Source: Candidatus Methanocrinis natronophilus (GTDB lineage: Archaea > Halobacteriota > Methanosarcinia > Methanotrichales > Methanotrichaceae). Taken from it: a stretch of DNA of 58,068 bases. The stretch spans positions 1-58,068 of the forward strand of contig JARFPK010000011.1 of NCBI GenBank assembly GCA_029167045.1, read 5' to 3'. A program made the translations under genes and the position numbers. The notes below the pieces were generated by a model, which saw only the letters and a program-made list of their open reading frames with translations, was not told the origin of the DNA and did not search any database. Below are positions 8,408 through 16,204 of this stretch, piece after piece; the first letter of the stretch is position 1, and each line of letters begins with the position of its first letter.

Positions 8408-9601
8408 ATGGGTCTGATCTATATAACGGTCTTCGCGCTCCTGGCCGTCTCGATGATGCTGGCGCCGATGGCGTCCGCGGCCTCCGAGGATGAGGCGGAG
8501 TACTCTGAGATGATCACCAGGGATTTCTCCTTCCGGGTGGGGGAAGGGGTCAGGATCGGGGACTATCGGGTGGAGCTGACGAACGTCGTATCGGTGATGG
8601 ATGGCCTCATAGAGGTTAAGGCCTGGAAGAGGGCGAGCCAGTTTGAAGACTGGAGGGTGATGGAGAGCCGCCGGGATGTGAACCTCGACGGAGGCCAGGA
8701 CCGGGGCGGCCTTACCCTGATGGTGACGGAGATCTTTGATAGGGATACCGTCAGGATGAGGGCGACTTACAGGTCCGATTACGGATACCCCGAGAAGTAC
8801 ATCACCGAGAGGGCGATGGCTCCAAGAAGCCTACCGAAGCTGGAGGTTTCAACAAGCCTGGACAAATCCATCGTGAGGTCAGGGGAGGAGGTGAAGGTGA
8901 CGATCACCGTCAGGAACGTAGGAAACGATACCGCAAGAGATGTGGCTTTACAGGAGCTTCCGCCCCTCCCCCAGTTCAGGTACATAGCAGGATACCCCCC
9001 GAAGATAAAGAACCAGCTTCAACCAGGCGAGTCAGATATGGCCATCTACTCGATGGTGGCGGTCACCGAGGGTGAGGTGACGATACCGGCTACGGGGGTG
9101 AGGTACGCCGACTCCAAAGCGACGATCTACTCGGATAGATCAAAGGACGTCAGCATCGATATAAAGCCGAAGAGAAGGCCGGACCTGGTGATGGAGGTCC
9201 AGACGCCGGGGCCGATAGATCACGGCGGTCAGGGGATAATCAACGTATCGATACGAAACGACGGCGATGGCACCGCTCAGAGGGTCGAGGTGAGGGGCCA
9301 GGTGAGATCCGGCGGTGACGGCCTCCGGCTGGAGGCGGGTTCCCTCGACAGGATATTCTTTGAGATACCGCCGGGGGGTGTGGAGGTATATTCTGCCGCC
9401 GCGGTGGGGGCCAGAGGAGGAAGCTACGCCGTCAACCTCAAGGCGACATATCAGGGCGAAGGGGAGATGATGCAGGAGGAGACCGCCTTTGAGGTCTCCG
9501 TCCTGGAGAGAAAGCACAAGTATCTCTATTATCTCCCGGTGGTCCCGGCCCTCATCATCGGGGTATGGCTCTACCGACGGTACAAAGAATATAAATATTA
9601 A
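8408..9601 (+). CDS. Membrane-anchored CARDB-like surface protein
   Basis: About 397 aa. A signal segment at the N-terminus (LIYITVFALLAVSMMLAPMASA) and one C-terminal membrane helix (YLPVVPALIIGVWLY) followed by a basic tail place the bulk outside the cell. Two immunoglobulin-like modules of the CARDB/DUF11 kind are visible: VTITVRNVGNDTARDVAL near residue 165 and INVSIRNDGDGTAQRVEV near residue 280. Such domains mediate adhesion or assembly; the function here is unknown. GTG 8402 is an alternative start. A TATA-like GTTATATCG lies near 8361-8369. Confidence 0.75.
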   Translation: MGLIYITVFALLAVSMMLAPMASAASEDEAEYSEMITRDFSFRVGEGVRIGDYRVELTNVVSVMDGLIEVKAWKRASQFEDWRVMESRRDVNLDGGQDRGGLTLMVTEIFDRDTVRMRATYRSDYGYPEKYITERAMAPRSLPKLEVSTSLDKSIVRSGEEVKVTITVRNVGNDTARDVALQELPPLPQFRYIAGYPPKIKNQLQPGESDMAIYSMVAVTEGEVTIPATGVRYADSKATIYSDRSKDVSIDIKPKRRPDLVMEVQTPGPIDHGGQGIINVSIRNDGDGTAQRVEVRGQVRSGGDGLRLEAGSLDRIFFEIPPGGVEVYSAAAVGARGGSYAVNLKATYQGEGEMMQEETAFEVSVLERKHKYLYYLPVVPALIIGVWLYRRYKEYKY

Positions 9602-9701
9602 GTTGGTGTTTGAGATAAGCCAGATGAAGTGGGCTATCGGTTCCTGGAGGGTGAGGATGAGACTCCCCCCGCAGGCCAGATGGCAGCCTTAAGGACGCCG
9701 T

Positions 9702-9708
9702 TAAATAA
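9702..9708 (+). promoter_or_regulatory. TATA box for the FtsZ-like gene
   Basis: TAAATAA at 9702-9708 is centred 24 bp before ATG 9729. This is the spacing expected for a leaderless archaeal transcript, and there is no SD sequence in between. Confidence 0.5.
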
Positions 9709-9728
9709 AGACCTTTGGACGGATATAT

Positions 9729-10832
9729 ATGTTGAACGTATTGATGCTGGGGATAGGGCAGTGTGGGAACAGGATCCTCGACGCCGTGAACAGACAATCC
9801 TTCGGCGGATCATCCAAGCTATCGAAATATTATTCTAGACAAAAATTTCCCAGCCGAGTGGAGACCCTGGCCATCAACACTGCCGTCAACGATCTGAAGG
9901 AGCTGAAGTTCACCGCCGCCAAGGACAGGTTCCACGTTCCAAACCTCCACGGCGTCGGGGCGAACCGGAGCCTGGGAAAACAGGGGTTCTGGGATAACCG
10001 GGAGATGATCATGGAGGAGATCGAGAAGAGGGGAGACTTCGACGTCGCCTTCGTCATGACCTCCGCCTCGGGAGGGACCGGATCCTCCTTCGCCCCCCTC
10101 GTCATCCATGAGCTTAAGAATAGGTACAAAAACATCACCATCGTCGCCGTCATCGTCCTCCCCTTCCGGGAGGAGGGGTCGATATACCTCCAGAACGCCG
10201 CCTTCAGCATGAGGGATATCATGGAGGTCGACTGCGACGGGATAATCCTGGTGGACAACCAGTACTTAAAGAGGCTCAGCGGCGACATAAAGACCGCCTA
10301 CGATAGAATCAACGAGATGGTGGCGGAGCGGATCCTCTTCCTCATCGAGTCCCTGGACAGCGAGATGCTCTCGGTCACCGACCTCGGCGACTTCAAGACG
10401 GTGATGAGAGGAGGCCTGCGGATGGGGACCCTCGGCTTCTTCGAGGCGGACAAGAAGACCCCCACCCTCACCTCGGCGATAGAGGGGTCGATAAAGCCCG
10501 GTGGTCTCCTCTACCCCGCCGAAGTATACGAGGACGCCGCCCGGGCGATGATCATCATCCAGGGGTCGAGGGAGTACCTCGACGTCGACGAGATCACCAA
10601 GGCCGTCGAGAAGCTCTCGACGAAGATGGGCCAGGTCTTCAAGGGGATCGTCATAAAGAAGGGCAGGCCCAAGGTCCTCTCCGTCTTCACCCTCGCCCAG
10701 GTCCCCGACCTCGAGCTCCTCTACTCCCAGGCAGCCCAGGCGATCCAGGACGAGAAGAGCAGGAAGACGAAGGCCAAAAAGCAGCTCGACGACGCCTTCG
10801 CCTACATCGAGGATCTGGAGGAGGTCTACTGA
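9729..10832 (+). CDS. Non-canonical FtsZ/tubulin-superfamily GTPase
   Basis: 367 aa. The N-terminal nucleotide-binding start MLNVLMLGIGQCGNRI and the tubulin signature region TSASGGTGSSFAP (residues 111-123) identify the superfamily, but the G-box is SGGTGSS instead of the usual GGGTG(S/T)G. A T7-like segment VTDLGDFKTVM retains the acidic residues expected to trigger GTP hydrolysis in the neighbouring subunit. It ends in a Lys-rich then acidic tail instead of the FtsZ C-terminal binding peptide. It is closest in type to the FtsZ-like/CetZ groups of euryarchaea, not to cell-division FtsZ. Cell shape or cytoskeletal roles are known for CetZ; the role here is inferred only. Single gene. Confidence 0.85.
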   Translation: MLNVLMLGIGQCGNRILDAVNRQSFGGSSKLSKYYSRQKFPSRVETLAINTAVNDLKELKFTAAKDRFHVPNLHGVGANRSLGKQGFWDNREMIMEEIEKRGDFDVAFVMTSASGGTGSSFAPLVIHELKNRYKNITIVAVIVLPFREEGSIYLQNAAFSMRDIMEVDCDGIILVDNQYLKRLSGDIKTAYDRINEMVAERILFLIESLDSEMLSVTDLGDFKTVMRGGLRMGTLGFFEADKKTPTLTSAIEGSIKPGGLLYPAEVYEDAARAMIIIQGSREYLDVDEITKAVEKLSTKMGQVFKGIVIKKGRPKVLSVFTLAQVPDLELLYSQAAQAIQDEKSRKTKAKKQLDDAFAYIEDLEEVY

Positions 10833-10877
10833 CCTCTTCGCATAATCAGATCCGCTCCATTACTCCGATCTCGCATA

Positions 10878-11768
10878 TTACAGGCCGAACCTTCTGCAGA
10901 TCATCGCCTGAAAGGAGGTGACTCCCAGGGCCCTGGATACCAGGGCGACCTCGTCCCCCTTCAGAGGCTGGGCCTTCGCCGGGGGTATGGGCCTTCCCCT
11001 CGTAGCGTAGACCGCCCCGCCCACCATACCGGCGCATATGTACCCGCCGGCGTCCCCGGCGACGAAGATCTCCCCGCCCCTCATCTCCGCCGCCGTGAAG
11101 TCGGAGCAGCTGCCGCAGACGACTATTCTGCCCCCCCTCATCAGAACTCCTGTGTTCTTCCCGGCGTCGCCCAAAATCTCCAGGAGCCCCGACCTCATCA
11201 GGATCCCGGCGGACATCCCGGCGTCCCCCTCCACCCTCAAGGTCGTATACGATCTGTTCCTGGCGGCCAGCGTCTCCCGGAGGATACGGTCTTTCAGGAC
11301 GAGCCTCTCATCTTCGAGACGGTTCGGCGAAAGGATCCGGCCGCCCCGCTCCAGGACCTCGGTTATAGATACAAATTTTCTGTAGCCTGAGAGGTCCGAA
11401 TCCACCTCGAGGACGTTTCCCAGGGGCGCTCCGACGGAGCCGCTGGTGTAGATCGATCCCCGGATCATGGAGATCCCCATCCGGGAACCGATGTCGCCTT
11501 CGACGATGATCCTCCCCGTCGTCTCGATGGGGCCGCCCTTTCCGCCGAGCTTTGCGAGGTCGACCCCCAGGCTGGAGCCGAGGCGGCCGCCTACGTCGCC
11601 TTCGATCCTGACCGTCTCCCCCCGCCGGAGCGCCTCCACCAGGTCCCTGCGGGTGACGGAGCCTGATACGACCTCGTCGGGGTCGAGGCGGGACCCCTGA
11701 TGCTGCCAGATGAAGTCGAAGGTGAAGTCGCAGAGGGAGCCGTCGCCCTCTGCTATGATCTCGATCAG
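10878..11768 (-). CDS. GXGXG-repeat (GltB domain 3 / FwdC-like) beta-helix protein
   Basis: Repeats such as VRIEGDVGGRLGSSLG, IIVEGDIGSRMGISM and LEILGDAGKNTGVLM form the right-handed beta-helix found in the last domain of glutamate synthase and in formylmethanofuran dehydrogenase subunit C. The Cys-containing segment IVVCGSCSDF is unusual. The first canonical start is GTG 11639 (253 aa). The frame is open and protein-like for 43 more residues (LIEIIAEGDGSLCDFTFDFIW...), and CTG 11768 lies 7 nt after a GGAGG, so a CTG start is proposed. Function unknown: it is not next to other gltB or fwd genes. It lies directly downstream of DUF373 in one transcript. Confidence 0.75.
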   Translation of the reverse strand: MIEIIAEGDGSLCDFTFDFIWQHQGSRLDPDEVVSGSVTRRDLVEALRRGETVRIEGDVGGRLGSSLGVDLAKLGGKGGPIETTGRIIVEGDIGSRMGISMIRGSIYTSGSVGAPLGNVLEVDSDLSGYRKFVSITEVLERGGRILSPNRLEDERLVLKDRILRETLAARNRSYTTLRVEGDAGMSAGILMRSGLLEILGDAGKNTGVLMRGGRIVVCGSCSDFTAAEMRGGEIFVAGDAGGYICAGMVGGAVYATRGRPIPPAKAQPLKGDEVALVSRALGVTSFQAMICRRFGL

Positions 11769-11793
11769 ACCGACCCCTCCGAAGGTCGGGCCG

Positions 11794-12879
11794 TCATCGG
11801 CGGGCCGCCATCTTCCGGGATACCTTCACCCCTACGAGGGCGACGAGGATGGCCAGGGCCGCCGAGGCGGCGAGGTATCCTGCGGATTTTCCAGATATGA
11901 GGGGGAAGTCCATGTCGGCGCTGTTGGCCAGGATGAAGACGCTGGCGGACCAGAATATAAGCCCCGTGGCGAAGATGAAGAAGGGATAAGAGTAGGCCCT
12001 CTCGTCTCCCACCCCTTCCAGGTATAGGTCCAGGATCTTGCCGAGGTTTACGCAGATCCCGGCGGCGACGTACCACCAGACGCTCTGGTTGACGAAGACC
12101 ATCAGGAGGACGAGGTAGCCGTACCATATGTCCCCGGTGTAGTAATCCCAGAACCTGGTAGACCCCTGTATCGTGGCTATGACGACCAGGACCGCTGCCA
12201 GGACGTAGGTTATGAAGGCGATCCTCCCCCGGTAGAGGTTCCCCTTGAAGGTCTCCTTGGTGCTGTCGATGAAGTCGTCGAGGCCCAGCCCCCTGAATAG
12301 GAGGTAGACTCCGATGGCGCCGAGGATCGCCATGACGGCGAAGTCCGACCTTCCTATGAAGCTGAAGGTCGAGTATATGAGGAGGGCGAGGCCGATGGGG
12401 ATGAAGAAGGTGTGGCTGATCTTCGGGTCCCTGAAGACCTGCTTGAGGAGGTAGTAGGTGCTCTCCAGGTTGTGGCTCTGTTTTACTAGAACCCTCCGGA
12501 CGCCGTTTACCTTGACCCTGGACTGGATTATCGGCAGGATCGCCTCGTCCTCGGCGCCGTCGGAGACGACGACCACCCCCGCAGGCCGGAACCTCTCTAT
12601 GAGTCCGTCGATCTGGTGGGCGATCTTTCCGTCGGAGACGAGGCCGACGTTGGGGTCTCCCGTCACCGAGGCGATCTCGACCGCCTTCCCCTGGGAGGTG
12701 AGATCGTCGTATACCTGGATCCCGCCGAGGATGGTGTTGACGTCCGAGTCCTCGGGGTCGGCTAGGCCGAGGGCGAGGGTCGCCTCGACGTTAGCCACCC
12801 TCCCGATTACGGGTGACTCTATCCCTGCCTTCCGGCCCAGGTCGTCGTCTCTGTCTATGCAGAGGACTAGGATATCCAT
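11794..12879 (-). CDS. DUF373 family membrane protein
   Basis: 361 aa archaeal DUF373 protein. The N-terminal soluble half begins MDILVLCIDRDDDLGRKAG and contains NTILGGIQVYDDL and VVVSDGAEDEAILPIIQS. The second half has five to seven hydrophobic helices between roughly residues 155 and 355. Function is unknown; the acidic N-terminal motifs suggest metal or phosphate binding, which is inference. Start ATG 12879. The downstream GXGXG gene begins within 30 nt of its end, so the pair is likely co-transcribed. Confidence 0.85.
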   Translation of the reverse strand: MDILVLCIDRDDDLGRKAGIESPVIGRVANVEATLALGLADPEDSDVNTILGGIQVYDDLTSQGKAVEIASVTGDPNVGLVSDGKIAHQIDGLIERFRPAGVVVVSDGAEDEAILPIIQSRVKVNGVRRVLVKQSHNLESTYYLLKQVFRDPKISHTFFIPIGLALLIYSTFSFIGRSDFAVMAILGAIGVYLLFRGLGLDDFIDSTKETFKGNLYRGRIAFITYVLAAVLVVIATIQGSTRFWDYYTGDIWYGYLVLLMVFVNQSVWWYVAAGICVNLGKILDLYLEGVGDERAYSYPFFIFATGLIFWSASVFILANSADMDFPLISGKSAGYLAASAALAILVALVGVKVSRKMAARR

Positions 12880-13000
12880 ACTGGAATTACCATCGGTGAA
12901 GAACGTACTTAAAGATTGGCCGGAGGTGGGGGGGCGAGGGAGACATAAGCCTCAAAGGAACCCCAAAGGATATTTATCGATATCCTCCAATGGGGTGATT

Positions 13001-13465
13001 ATGATGAAGCTCCTCGTTATTCTGGCGGCGGCCATGGCCTTCGCTTCCTCGGCTCCTGCCGCTGCCATCGGCTTTGAAGAGATCCAGCATGCAGCGGAGA
13101 GGTACAATCTGGGGGTGGAGAACGCCCCCTCGGTCGTAAAAGCCCTCCTCGGAGACGAGAGGATCGAGATAAATATATCAAGAGCCGATGGGACGGCTCT
13201 CTATGCCGGCCTTGAGACGAAGAACGCCTTAGTGGTGAAGACGGTGGAAGGCAGGGTCAGAGATCCGACGATATCGGTGGTGGGCAAGGAGGAGGCGGTC
13301 AAGGGGATCCTCGCCTCCGACGACCCGGTGGCCGCTTTCCAGCAGGCTCGAAATCTGGGCGAGATCTCCATCACCGGGACGACCCTCTCGGCGAGGCTCA
13401 AGGTCTCCGCAGCCTTGGCCAGCACCCCTGCCCTCCGGTTCTTCGCCGGCCTTCTCGGAAAGTAA
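13001..13465 (+). CDS. Small exported protein of unknown function
   Basis: 154 aa starting MMKLLVILAAAMAFASSAPAAA, a clear signal peptide. The mature part (EINISRADGTALYAGLETKNALVVKTVEGRVRDPTISVVGKEEAVKGIL) has the alternating pattern of an SCP2-like lipid-binding fold, but I cannot confirm that from sequence alone. A TATA-like TATTTATC at about 12971-12978 precedes it by 25-30 bp. Its TAA stop lies in the outer arm of a long hairpin shared with the convergent thiC. Confidence 0.75.
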   Translation: MMKLLVILAAAMAFASSAPAAAIGFEEIQHAAERYNLGVENAPSVVKALLGDERIEINISRADGTALYAGLETKNALVVKTVEGRVRDPTISVVGKEEAVKGILASDDPVAAFQQARNLGEISITGTTLSARLKVSAALASTPALRFFAGLLGK

Positions 13466-13502
13466 GCGGCCCATCCCCCTTAGGGGGTGGGTAGCTTACT
13501 TT
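13459..13502. terminator. Bidirectional hairpin terminator between two convergent genes
   Basis: Outer arms AAAGTAAGC (13459-13467) and GCTTACTTT (13494-13502) are perfect complements. Inner arms CCCATCCCCC and GGGGGTGGG flank a TTA loop with one bulged T. Both flanking genes (13001-13465 and thiC 13496-14779) use a TAA stop inside the outer arms. It most likely ends transcription from both sides. The inner part also resembles the right-end hairpins of the IS605 elements in this window, so descent from such an end is possible. Confidence 0.7.
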
Positions 13503-14779
13503 CGTATATCCAGGTTCTCTGCCACTATCTTGTGGGCGCAGAAGTCGCCGCACATGGTGCAGACCTGGCTGTCCGCCGGCGCCCTCTCCGACCTCATCTT
13601 CTTCGCCGTCTCCGGGTCCAGGGCCAGGTCGAACTGCTCAGCCCATAGGAGGTCGCGCCGGGCCCGGCCCATGGCCAGATCCTGGTCCCGGCTGCCGTTC
13701 TTAATCATATCCCCTACGTGGGCCGCTATCCTCGAGGCCATCACCCCTTCCCTCACGTCCTCGACGTTGGGGAGGGCGAGGTGCTCGGCGGGGGTGACGT
13801 AGCAGATGAAGTCAGCGCCGTAAGCGCTGGAAAGGCTAGCGCCTATGGCCGCCACGATGTGGTCGCGGCCGGGGGCGACGTCGGTGACCAGGGGCCCCAG
13901 CATGTAGAAGGGCTTCTCCCCCGAGAGCCTCTTCATCACCTTGACGTTCGCCTCGATCTCGTCGATGGGTATATGCCCCGGCCCCTCGACGATCGTCTGG
14001 ACCCCGAAGTCGTGGGCCTTGTCGGAGAGCTCGCTGTTTATTATCAGCTCCTGGATCTGGGCGCGGTCGGTGGCGTCGTGGACGGCTCCCGCCCGAAAGC
14101 CGTTGCCCATGCTCAGGGTTACTTCATGCTCCTTCAAGATCTCCAGGAGGTAGTCGAAGTCGCTGTAGAGGGGGTTCTCTTTGTCGTGGTGGAGCATCCA
14201 GGCGACCATGAAGGCGCCTCCCCGGCTGCAGAGGCCGCCAAACCTTCCGCCCTGCCTCTTCATCCTCTCGATGCAGATCCTGTTTATCCCGGTGTGGATC
14301 GCCATGAAGTTCGTCCCGAGCTTCGCCTGATCCTCGGTGATCCGGAAGAGGTCGTCTTCGGTCATGTCGACGCCTGCGCCGTATTTTCTTATAGCCTCGA
14401 TGAAGGCCTGGTAGAGGGGGACGGAACCGACGGATAGATGGGTAGAATCGATCACCCTTCTTCTGATATCATAAAAGTCGCCACCGGTCGATAGCTCCAT
14501 CAGGGTGTCCGCCCCCGCCTCTTCGGCGGCCCTCGCCTTGGCCACCTCCATCTCGACGTCGACGATGTCGCTGCTCGTCCCGACGGTGGCGTTCACCTTC
14601 GTCTTTAGCCCCTTTCCTATCCCGCAGAACCGGACGTCCCGGTAGGGGCTGACGGGAATTACTATCGTCCCACTAGCGATACCCCTTCTGATGAACTCGG
14701 GGGTCTTGCCCTCCATATCTGCTACGATCTCCATCTCAGGGGTGAGCCGGCCGGCTCTGGCATCTTCGATAAGTCCCAT
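13496..14779 (-). CDS. thiC: Phosphomethylpyrimidine synthase ThiC
   Basis: 427 aa archaeal-length ThiC. It is an unusual radical-SAM enzyme converting aminoimidazole ribotide to HMP phosphate for thiamine synthesis. The substrate-binding motifs GIGKGLKTKVNATVGTS, DTLMELSTGGD, SRGGAFMVAWML, LSMGNGFRAG, and VEGPGHIPIDEI are intact, and the cluster motif C-x2-C-x4-C (CTMCGDFC) lies near the C-terminus as the family requires. Start ATG 14779. A diverged paralogue sits at 47184-48443; this copy has the more typical motifs and is taken as the thiamine enzyme. Confidence 0.95.
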   Translation of the reverse strand: MGLIEDARAGRLTPEMEIVADMEGKTPEFIRRGIASGTIVIPVSPYRDVRFCGIGKGLKTKVNATVGTSSDIVDVEMEVAKARAAEEAGADTLMELSTGGDFYDIRRRVIDSTHLSVGSVPLYQAFIEAIRKYGAGVDMTEDDLFRITEDQAKLGTNFMAIHTGINRICIERMKRQGGRFGGLCSRGGAFMVAWMLHHDKENPLYSDFDYLLEILKEHEVTLSMGNGFRAGAVHDATDRAQIQELIINSELSDKAHDFGVQTIVEGPGHIPIDEIEANVKVMKRLSGEKPFYMLGPLVTDVAPGRDHIVAAIGASLSSAYGADFICYVTPAEHLALPNVEDVREGVMASRIAAHVGDMIKNGSRDQDLAMGRARRDLLWAEQFDLALDPETAKKMRSERAPADSQVCTMCGDFCAHKIVAENLDIRK

Positions 14780-14847
14780 GAATCATCCCAACGGGTTTCT
14801 CCAGATAAGGTCGTATTTAAAGTTGGCCGAAAAATCGATGATAAATA

Positions 14848-16203
14848 TCATCCTCTCCTCGCTATCCGGAGGATCAGAACGGCCCCGACGACGTTAACCG
14901 CCAGGATCAGGGCTACTGCGACGTATTTCCTCTTCTCCGGCTCGAAGATCGGTGATATGAGATCAAAGAGGCTGGCTGGCTCGCTCTCCGACATATCGAT
15001 CGTCTGATCGCCGGATAGGTGGACCTGCGCCACCCTCCCCCCCGCCTCGACGGAGTAGGTCCCCCTCTCTAGGTCCTTGAAGATGTATCTCGAATCCCCG
15101 GTCGCCCGGGCCACCAGTCCCCCGTCCTTGTGGACCTCCACCTCCCCCACCCTCCCGGCGTCGACCGAGAGGTCGGATAGCTTCGAGACGGGGATCACCC
15201 TCCCCTCGGATAGCGGCAGCTCCGCTCTGATATTCAAAAGGTCGAGGAGGGTGGGTCCGAGGTCCACCTGCGACCAATGGCCGGAGATGACGATATCGTC
15301 GACCCCTGGCCCCATGAAGACCGCCGGGACCGAAAGGGACTCCGGCTGGCCTGAGTACTTGGAAGAGGAGTGGCCACCCTTCCCCTCGCCGGAGGGGAAG
15401 GACATCCCGTGGTCGGCGGTGATGAGAAGGAGAACCCCCTCCGATTCGCAGGCCTCGACGAGCCTGCCCAGGGGAGGATCGAGGCCCGATATCGTCTCTA
15501 AGTAACCCTCCGCCCCCAGGTTGTGGCCTGCGCTGTCGACGGCGCCGACGTTCACGATCAGAAGGAAGGGGCGCTCCCCCATCGCCGATACCAGGTCGGC
15601 GGCCGCGTCCAGACCCCAGGCGTTGTATCCGACGTATCCGGGGACCCCTCTCACCTGGTTGTATAGAGGGAATATGTCCCTCCAGGCCTGGAGGAGTCCG
15701 GCTAAGTCCCCAGGAAAGTCGCCTCCGGAGCCTGCCAGGGGCTCTGCTCCCCAGAGGGAGTTGTCGTCGAAGAAGACTACCCCATCCTGTTCCAGGAGGA
15801 TGTTGACGGCGTCGCCCCGCTGGAGGAGGGCGATGCAGAGGAGCCCCTCCTCCCGGGCGGCATCGAAGATCGTAGCCCCCGGCGTTCTGATTATGGCAGA
15901 GTCCATCCAGGAACATCCCGTCACCAGGACCGAGTGGGACGGCCCGGTCTCCGGGACGGGGACGGCGACGTCCAGGACCCTTGCCCCCTTCGCCGTCAGG
16001 TTGAATAGAATGGCAGAGGCTAGGGGGGTGCCGTCGCCGGCCCGGGGTTTCAGCTCTGGGTAGACGTAAGCCGCCCCCATCCCGTCGACGACGAGGATGA
16101 CGGCTCCCTGGGGGGAGGCCGCCTCTCCCACCCTGACCTCGGTGGTGGAGGCGGCCGGGCCGGCCAGGATGAAGAGGGCGAGGAGGATGAAGAGGTGGCG
16201 CAT
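14848..16203 (-). CDS. Exported, membrane-anchored alkaline-phosphatase-superfamily protein
   Basis: 451 aa with a signal peptide (MRHLFILLALFILAGPAAS) and a C-terminal membrane helix before a short basic tail. Metal-binding motifs of the alkaline phosphatase/phosphoglycerate mutase superfamily are visible: AVILVVDGMGAAYVYPE, the nucleophile region ETGPSHSVLVTG, NVGAVDSAGHNLG and LLLITADHGMSFPSGEGKGGHSS. The closest type is the 2,3-bisphosphoglycerate-independent mutase-like metalloenzymes; the substrate is unknown and would be outside the cell. Its ATG follows the fae-hps stop with 1 nt between, so it is co-translated with a cytosolic enzyme, which is unexpected. Confidence 0.8.
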   Translation of the reverse strand: MRHLFILLALFILAGPAASTTEVRVGEAASPQGAVILVVDGMGAAYVYPELKPRAGDGTPLASAILFNLTAKGARVLDVAVPVPETGPSHSVLVTGCSWMDSAIIRTPGATIFDAAREEGLLCIALLQRGDAVNILLEQDGVVFFDDNSLWGAEPLAGSGGDFPGDLAGLLQAWRDIFPLYNQVRGVPGYVGYNAWGLDAAADLVSAMGERPFLLIVNVGAVDSAGHNLGAEGYLETISGLDPPLGRLVEACESEGVLLLITADHGMSFPSGEGKGGHSSSKYSGQPESLSVPAVFMGPGVDDIVISGHWSQVDLGPTLLDLLNIRAELPLSEGRVIPVSKLSDLSVDAGRVGEVEVHKDGGLVARATGDSRYIFKDLERGTYSVEAGGRVAQVHLSGDQTIDMSESEPASLFDLISPIFEPEKRKYVAVALILAVNVVGAVLILRIARRG

Positions 16204-16204
16204 C

